DNA of 64,000 bases from Isoetes taiwanensis (Eukaryota; Streptophyta; Lycopodiopsida; Isoetales; Isoetaceae): assembly GCA_021234155.1 (NCBI GenBank), contig JAJEKV010000066.1, positions 4,189,815 through 4,253,814 of the forward strand. The letters run 5' to 3'. Below the pieces are notes generated by a model, which had not been told where the DNA came from, did no database searches, and saw only the letters and a program-made list of their open reading frames with translations. Shown here one piece after another: positions 59,289-64,000 of this stretch; within the stretch, counting starts at the first letter, position 1, and every line of letters begins with the position of its first letter. Position numbers and translations under genes: made by a program.

Positions 59289-59574
59289 TCCTTGACTAGC
59301 TTTGCAGCACCATCTCCTAAAGTACCACAAATCAAAATTCGGCCTTAAGATTCTTGGCCTCTTTTGCTATAGGATCTTCCTCCGCTTCCTCTTCTGCCGC
59401 TTCTGGAACTTCACCCCGAGGATCTTTGGGTTGCACCAGGTACCCTAGATTCTTATCTTGAAGGATCATCTGCATTCTCCATCTCCAGAGATGGAAGTTT
59501 TTTTCCACGAAATCGATCCACCATTCTCCATTCTGCCTGACCACGAGTGTCGGATACAGTGTACATGAGTGCAA
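59289..59574 (-). pseudogene. N-terminal copia gag fragment (older element)
   Basis: Minus-strand frame: NGEWWIDFVEKNFHLWRWRMQ then MILQDKNLGYLVQ, matching the start of copia Gag (the F-G-x-NFxxWxxxMxxxL region), followed by an acidic Ala/Glu-rich stretch and DPIAKEAKNL. The frame stops at 59,332. The rest of this gag is on the far side of the newer copia element (54,353-54,581). Confidence 0.75.
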
Positions 59575-60191
59575 GATAAATTGAAACGATAAGGAAAAAG
59601 AAAGAAAATTAGGGCAAAGAAATAGGTGCGCTTGTGGAGGATTGGATTAGCAAGAGTTTGGGCCCATAACCTATGGAAAGAAAGAAAATGGAATGCAAAT
59701 GGAAATCAATTTTATATGAAAAGACGGTACAGATGATCACGTATCAAAAGGAACATGTTTACAAAGGAAAAACAGTGGAACTTAGGAACTTACAAGAATG
59801 AAGAAACACAAGAGCCCCAACTGCTTCCACAGAAATAGTTGAACTGCCCAGAGCCAGTAATTTTTCCTGGAATTGCTATCGTTAAAATGAAGTGACTGAT
59901 TAAGAGAGAGGCAGCAGAAAAGAATGCCAGGTTGGGAAATGCAGGGCATCCCAGCCATCCTAACTCTTTCATTCTCATAACAAACTTTTTATGGGTCAGA
60001 ATCGGAAAGGCAAAGTAAAAAACTTTTTAGGGATCAAACATGCAAATGCATGACCGGAATGGCAGCAGATTGCACAGAGTTCTGGCGTCCCTCTGCCAGA
60101 CATCTTTTGCCCAATTGAATTTGAAAAGCCCAAGCATTCCCTCGCTGATCATGCTATAGGACAGGGATTTTCCATTCAAAAGGGCCGTCTT
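59575..60191. other. Intergenic, nothing recognised
   Basis: Could hold the leader of the older copia element; no LTR was identified. Confidence 0.4.
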
Positions 60192-60653
60192 GGACGTCCG
60201 TATTTAGAGTCCGGGATGTGGTATTTCCGGACTTTCTTGGTGGTATTTCTGGACATCCGTTATCAGCCAGTTGGTCTTTTCGGCCAAAAAAGGTGGTATT
60301 TCCGGCCAAAAAGGTGGTATTTCCGGCCAAAAAGTGGTATTTCTGGACAAAAACCAAGCGCGAAACTGCGCGGCGGAGCTGAAATCTTTGGTCGGACCGT
60401 TCTTGCAGCTCTGTGGATGGCTTGAACTGCTTCAAAAGCCCTTCTAATCACTTTGTCTGCCTCTTTAACGTTAGTTTGATGAAGAGAGGAAGCGATTTGA
60501 GCCTAGATAGAGCCGGATTGATCCAAAAATGCCCAAAAACAGTTGATTCTGGGCTTGAAACTGTGAAGTTACAGTGGCTGATAACGGGTGGCCGGAAATT
60601 CCACAAAAAAAGGTCCAGAAATACCACATCCCGGACTCTAAATACGGCGGTCC
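60192..60653. mobile_element. Non-autonomous element with ~95-base terminal inverted repeats
   Basis: GGACGTCCGTATTTAGAG, CCGGGATGTGGTATTTC and CCGTTATCAGCCA at the left mirror TGGCTGATAACGG, GAAATACCACATCCCGG and CTCTAAATACGGCGGTCC at the right. GTCTT flanks both sides and may be the target duplication. Inside the left arm GTGGTATTTCCGGCCAAAAA is repeated three times (60,280-60,350). The interior is about 270 bases with no gene. The long TIRs suggest a Mutator-like or foldback MITE. Confidence 0.7.
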
Positions 60654-62310
60654 GTCTTCAAGCAATCCGGCTGCTTCATGTTTGAAGTCGGCAGGAGGAA
60701 AGCTGCGCAGGCGGGAAGGTCCAGAGATCCTCAGCCAATAGAATGACAAGACCGAGATCTCAATCTCGGCCATTCATCTTCTTCAATCTCGGCCATTCAT
60801 CTTCTTGGCCAATAAGATTAAAAGGCCAAGATTGAAATCTTGGTTATTCATCTCAGCCTTTAATGGGATACATTCTTTACAGAATCATATTTAACACAAG
60901 GGATCTAAAGATTTTAGCCAAGGGAATTCACCCATTCAAATTGGGGCTTGTTCTAAGGCAAAACCATGACATTAAGGCCCAGATTCCACCGAACGGCCGT
61001 CTGTTACCTCTGGAGTCTCGATCTTCCACCCTAAATACCAGGGCCACCATTCCACTACAATTCCGTCAATTCTTCAGCAATACACAGCCACATCCAGATG
61101 GCAGGTTTTTATCACAGTACCAGCAAACTCCCGGGGGATCTTGCCTGGGAGTAAAATCTCTGATAATTGCTGCCACATCAGGAACTGCCGGGGTGTGATG
61201 GAATCGCAAAACTTAGAAAAAATGCTACTTGGACTTCTGCAATTCGTCCAGGTATGAACTTTTGGCTCAGTGGAATTTGGGCCTAAGAATACTATACAAT
61301 TTGTAGATTGAGAAAGATGCATGTTCATAACAACGTGTTTGCTGGTTATCCCATTATCTTGGTTGTCCCATTATATGTAATGTTAAGTGTACTACAAACA
61401 AAAATACATCATGCACCCATGGTAGAAAGCAAAATACTCTTAATTTTGGGGAGGCATCATTTTATAAAACATTGGGTATATGTGTGTACATTTGGATGTT
61501 TCATGATGAGATACACGACATAATCAATACAATATGGAAGTTGGGTCATCATGGTGCATTTGTGTGCCGCCACGTGTCTTCGCCAATAATGCGGAATGGA
61601 AGTTGGGGCATCCATTCCGCCCAGCAGGTAAATCTGTGCATGTTAACAGGTGAACAGCCGGTGGAAGATTTTAGGGTTAGGTTAGCTCACCGGACGAAGC
61701 CCTGCTCGAAGCTTGCCGGATCTACTGCAGAGCTCCATCTGCTACTTGAAGCTTGCCGAATCCTGCCTGAACTGCTTGAAGCTTGCTGGATCTTGCCGGA
61801 TCTACTCATTAGAAAAAAATATGGGGTCTCATTTAGTCCTGTTATGAATATTCAAAAAATCCACGTCAGACTTTCGAGGCAACCAATAGGAATCTAGTCC
61901 CTTTGTTTCTAATGCATATTATGTGGCAAAAGATGTTTTAGTCTTTGTGAGTTGGCATCCACATGGCCATTTTTCTATGGTCACTTGCTCCAACGCACCC
62001 TATCTTTTTTTTATTGTTGGGCCATAAGATAGCCCAAAATCTAAGGGCCCCTTTCCCGAAATTTTTTATCTTTGATTTCCAAAGTCGTATCCCGATGGAC
62101 GAGATACGAATTTTTTGGCGGGTCTTTGTTTAGGGCATTTGTTTAGGGCATAGATTGCAATAGCTCCATCTCGTTCCCATTCCCATTGTCGGATTTCATC
62201 GAAGCATCTTCATTTGCTAATCGGGTATGCAAACCTAGCATTGGCTACTGATTTATCTCTTCTTTTCATTTTCTTCAAGCTAACAACATTTCTTTTTTAA
62301 TTTGCAGATC
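60654..62310. other. Intergenic and probable leader of the gene at 62,311
   Basis: CAATCTCGGCCATTCATCTTCTT is duplicated at 60,760-60,806. GAAGCTTGCCGGATC-type units repeat at 61,708-61,805. A donor-like AATCGG|GTATGC lies at 62,225/62,226 and an acceptor TTTAATTTGCAG at 62,307, giving a likely leader intron of about 80 bases. No other gene. Confidence 0.45.
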
Positions 62311-63540
62311 ATGAGAAATCTGAGATCAGAGACAAAAACAGTTGTTTTACGGAACAACAAAGACTCCAACGGGGAATGGATTGATCTTCTTGTTTCTATT
62401 GGTTCATGGATTACAATGCAACCTAAATCGTCTGGTCAACATAGAGTAAAACGATCCAGAGTGCACGATGTCAATGTCCATTGGAAGGCTCGTATTAAGG
62501 AATTTATTTATGGGGCTGGAGGAATGACAATACACGAGATTGCAGTAGAGCATGCTTATGATGCTCAAGCTATGGCAAAAGAATCAATATCTAACAGACC
62601 TTCTTTTCGTCCCCTTGAAGCAAATTGTTTATGTTCTTCTGATTTTGTTGACAGGGTTCCTGCAAAAAGTATAACAAGTGTGCTCCAGGTTTATCATTTT
62701 GAAATAGGGAAGGCATTATTTGAAGACTACTCAATGTCAGAATTGCGAGCAAAGGGTATTTGGTTCCATAGGTATCATTATACAGTATCAGCAAGGCAAG
62801 TTGGCAAGCTAGTTGAGGTCGGTCCCCCGAGTCTCAACTTAATGGGGGCTGAGTTAGTAGATTGCAAGATCATAACAGCATTCAAAGAACAACTTGGAAA
62901 AGAGATTTATAAGACATTGACAGAAAGAGGTGGCGTTAGATGTGCTGGTAAGCTTTTTGTACCAATAAACTTGTTCTCTTTCTTATTTCAGCATGAATCT
63001 TCAGTTAGAAGGACACCACAAACATATGTAATCAGCAAACCATCTAATGAGACACTGGAGAATCTGTTTTCTAGCAAGTGGAAAAGAAAAGAACATGTTA
63101 GTGGTGGTGAAATAACTGAATGCACAGTTGCATCTAATACTCTTATCTTCAGGTAAGAAAACTTGGTTCCTATTTGCTCACTGAATTTCTTATTTTAAAA
63201 GTTCTCACGGAGTTATTTGTGTTACAGGTACAGATTGTCCAAGCAGTTTCTATATTTTAATTACTTTGTGGAGAGGAAAAGGAAAATCAGGGAGGGAGAA
63301 TTTTGGGTCTGGAAAGCAATAGAGGAGCGTCGTACTATCAGTTCTTCAATGGAGCTAACTATTGCTTGTGAAGATCTAGGGAATAGGATCATCACTGTTG
63401 AAGAAGACTGCACATTGCACGATTGCAGAGAACTTCTAAATGCAGCTAGGTTGCATGAAGACTTCCATTTTTTTTGAATGATAGGAAGGTTGGATACCGC
63501 CGAGAGTCTTCAATAAAATGTAAAGATTGTCAAGCTCCAA
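62311..63540 (+). CDS. Unrecognised spliced gene, 5' part, with a homopolymer frameshift
   Basis: ATG 62,311 sits three bases after a good acceptor. Exon 1 is 62,311-63,152, intron 63,153-63,227 (GTAAGA...TTACAG), exon 2 63,228-63,540 followed by GTAAGC. Exon 1 encodes 280 residues with a basic start (MRNLRSETKTVVLRNN) and no signal peptide; the joint gives FRYRLSKQFLYF. Exon 2 includes FWVWKAIEERRTISSSME and ITVEEDCTLHDCRELL. At an 8-T run (about 63,466-63,473) the frame stops at 63,477, but one more base would give NDRKVGYRRESS and a Cys pair up to the splice donor. Either a pseudogene or a sequence error. I do not recognise the family; the gene presumably continues past 64,000. Confidence 0.55.
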
Positions 63541-64000
63541 GTAAGCTGAGCATTAAAATGTTAAGTTGATAGGAAAATAAAAAACTTTCTTGGTATTTCA
63601 GGTTCAATTCCTGAAGCAGTTATAGTTGTAGATAGTTTATAGTTATAGTTATTATGTTTTGTTATAGTAAGATCTTTTTGACAGTTTTGGGTTAACTTTC
63701 TTAACCTCCAGTAGATGCAAGAACTTTTGAGTTGATTGTTGTCTCCCAAAAGGAACACTATCTCCCAGTTGATTGTTGGTTCTTTCAACTTAACTCAATT
63801 GCTTAACAGTATGCAAATGGTAAGATATTTTTTTTCTTGTATCATGCAGACGATTTGCTGGAAGGTTAAGTCGGAATGGTTAAGTCTGCAGTCATTTGCT
63901 TGCAGTGATTTGCTGTTAACAAACCTGAATATGAAGACAGATATGAATGTGAAGATGAAGAAGACAGATTCAAAAACCATATTATATTGAAACTTAAGCA
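63541..64000 (+). other. Probable intron of the gene at 62,311
   Basis: AT-rich, begins GTAAGC, and has repeated TTATAGTTATAG words near 63,620-63,660. A GAAGATGAAGAAGACAG-type exon-like end is seen at 63,950, but no acceptor could be fixed. Confidence 0.35.

Overview
The window looks like a gene-poor stretch of a land-plant nuclear genome of moderate to low GC. The evidence is spliced genes with GT-AG introns, a plastid-targeted DUF3054 protein, a plant-type receptor-like cytoplasmic kinase, and a dense load of plant transposons: L1-type LINEs, Ty1/copia, a Ty3/gypsy remnant, CACTA, Helitron, a tRNA-derived SINE and foldback elements. I cannot place the clade. All coordinates were read by eye; exon borders come from reading frames and GT/AG sites.

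Layout. 1-6,782: low-complexity pyrimidine tract, a fourfold tRNA-like repeat, then degraded unrecognised sequence ending in a CpG-rich terminus that looks like the right end of a CACTA element. 6,775-12,369: minus-strand LINEs head to tail and separated by (GA)n tracts; one has a fully open 1,099-residue ORF2 but a broken ORF1. 12,600-14,760: a broken Myb/SANT-like (PIF/Harbinger-associated type) gene and AATCTAGGG-type repeats. 16,349-21,043: the two best host genes, both on the minus strand: an intronless GOST-family seven-transmembrane protein and a five-exon DUF3054 plastid membrane protein. 22,330-24,882: tandem repeats, a 109-residue ORF and a SINE. 26,996-34,488: a complete 7.5 kb CACTA element with a perfect CTA target duplication; it carries an intron-containing fragment of a PDR/ABCG transporter gene, itself split by a LINE. 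34,788-39,560: two decayed LINEs. 40,030-41,680: three foldbacks, a gypsy RT scrap and a BED-finger scrap. 41,885-43,191: a two-exon kinase. 43,978-54,352: three Helitrons joined end to end. 54,582-59,288: a copia element with identical-length LTRs and no gag, inserted into the gag of an older copia. 60,192-60,653: a long-TIR element. 62,311-63,540: the start of an unrecognised spliced gene with a homopolymer frameshift.

Only four loci look like host genes (GOST, DUF3054, kinase, and the gene at 62,311); nothing links them into one pathway. The most notable material is structural: the Helitron trio, the gene-carrying CACTA with its nested LINE, and the gag-less copia.
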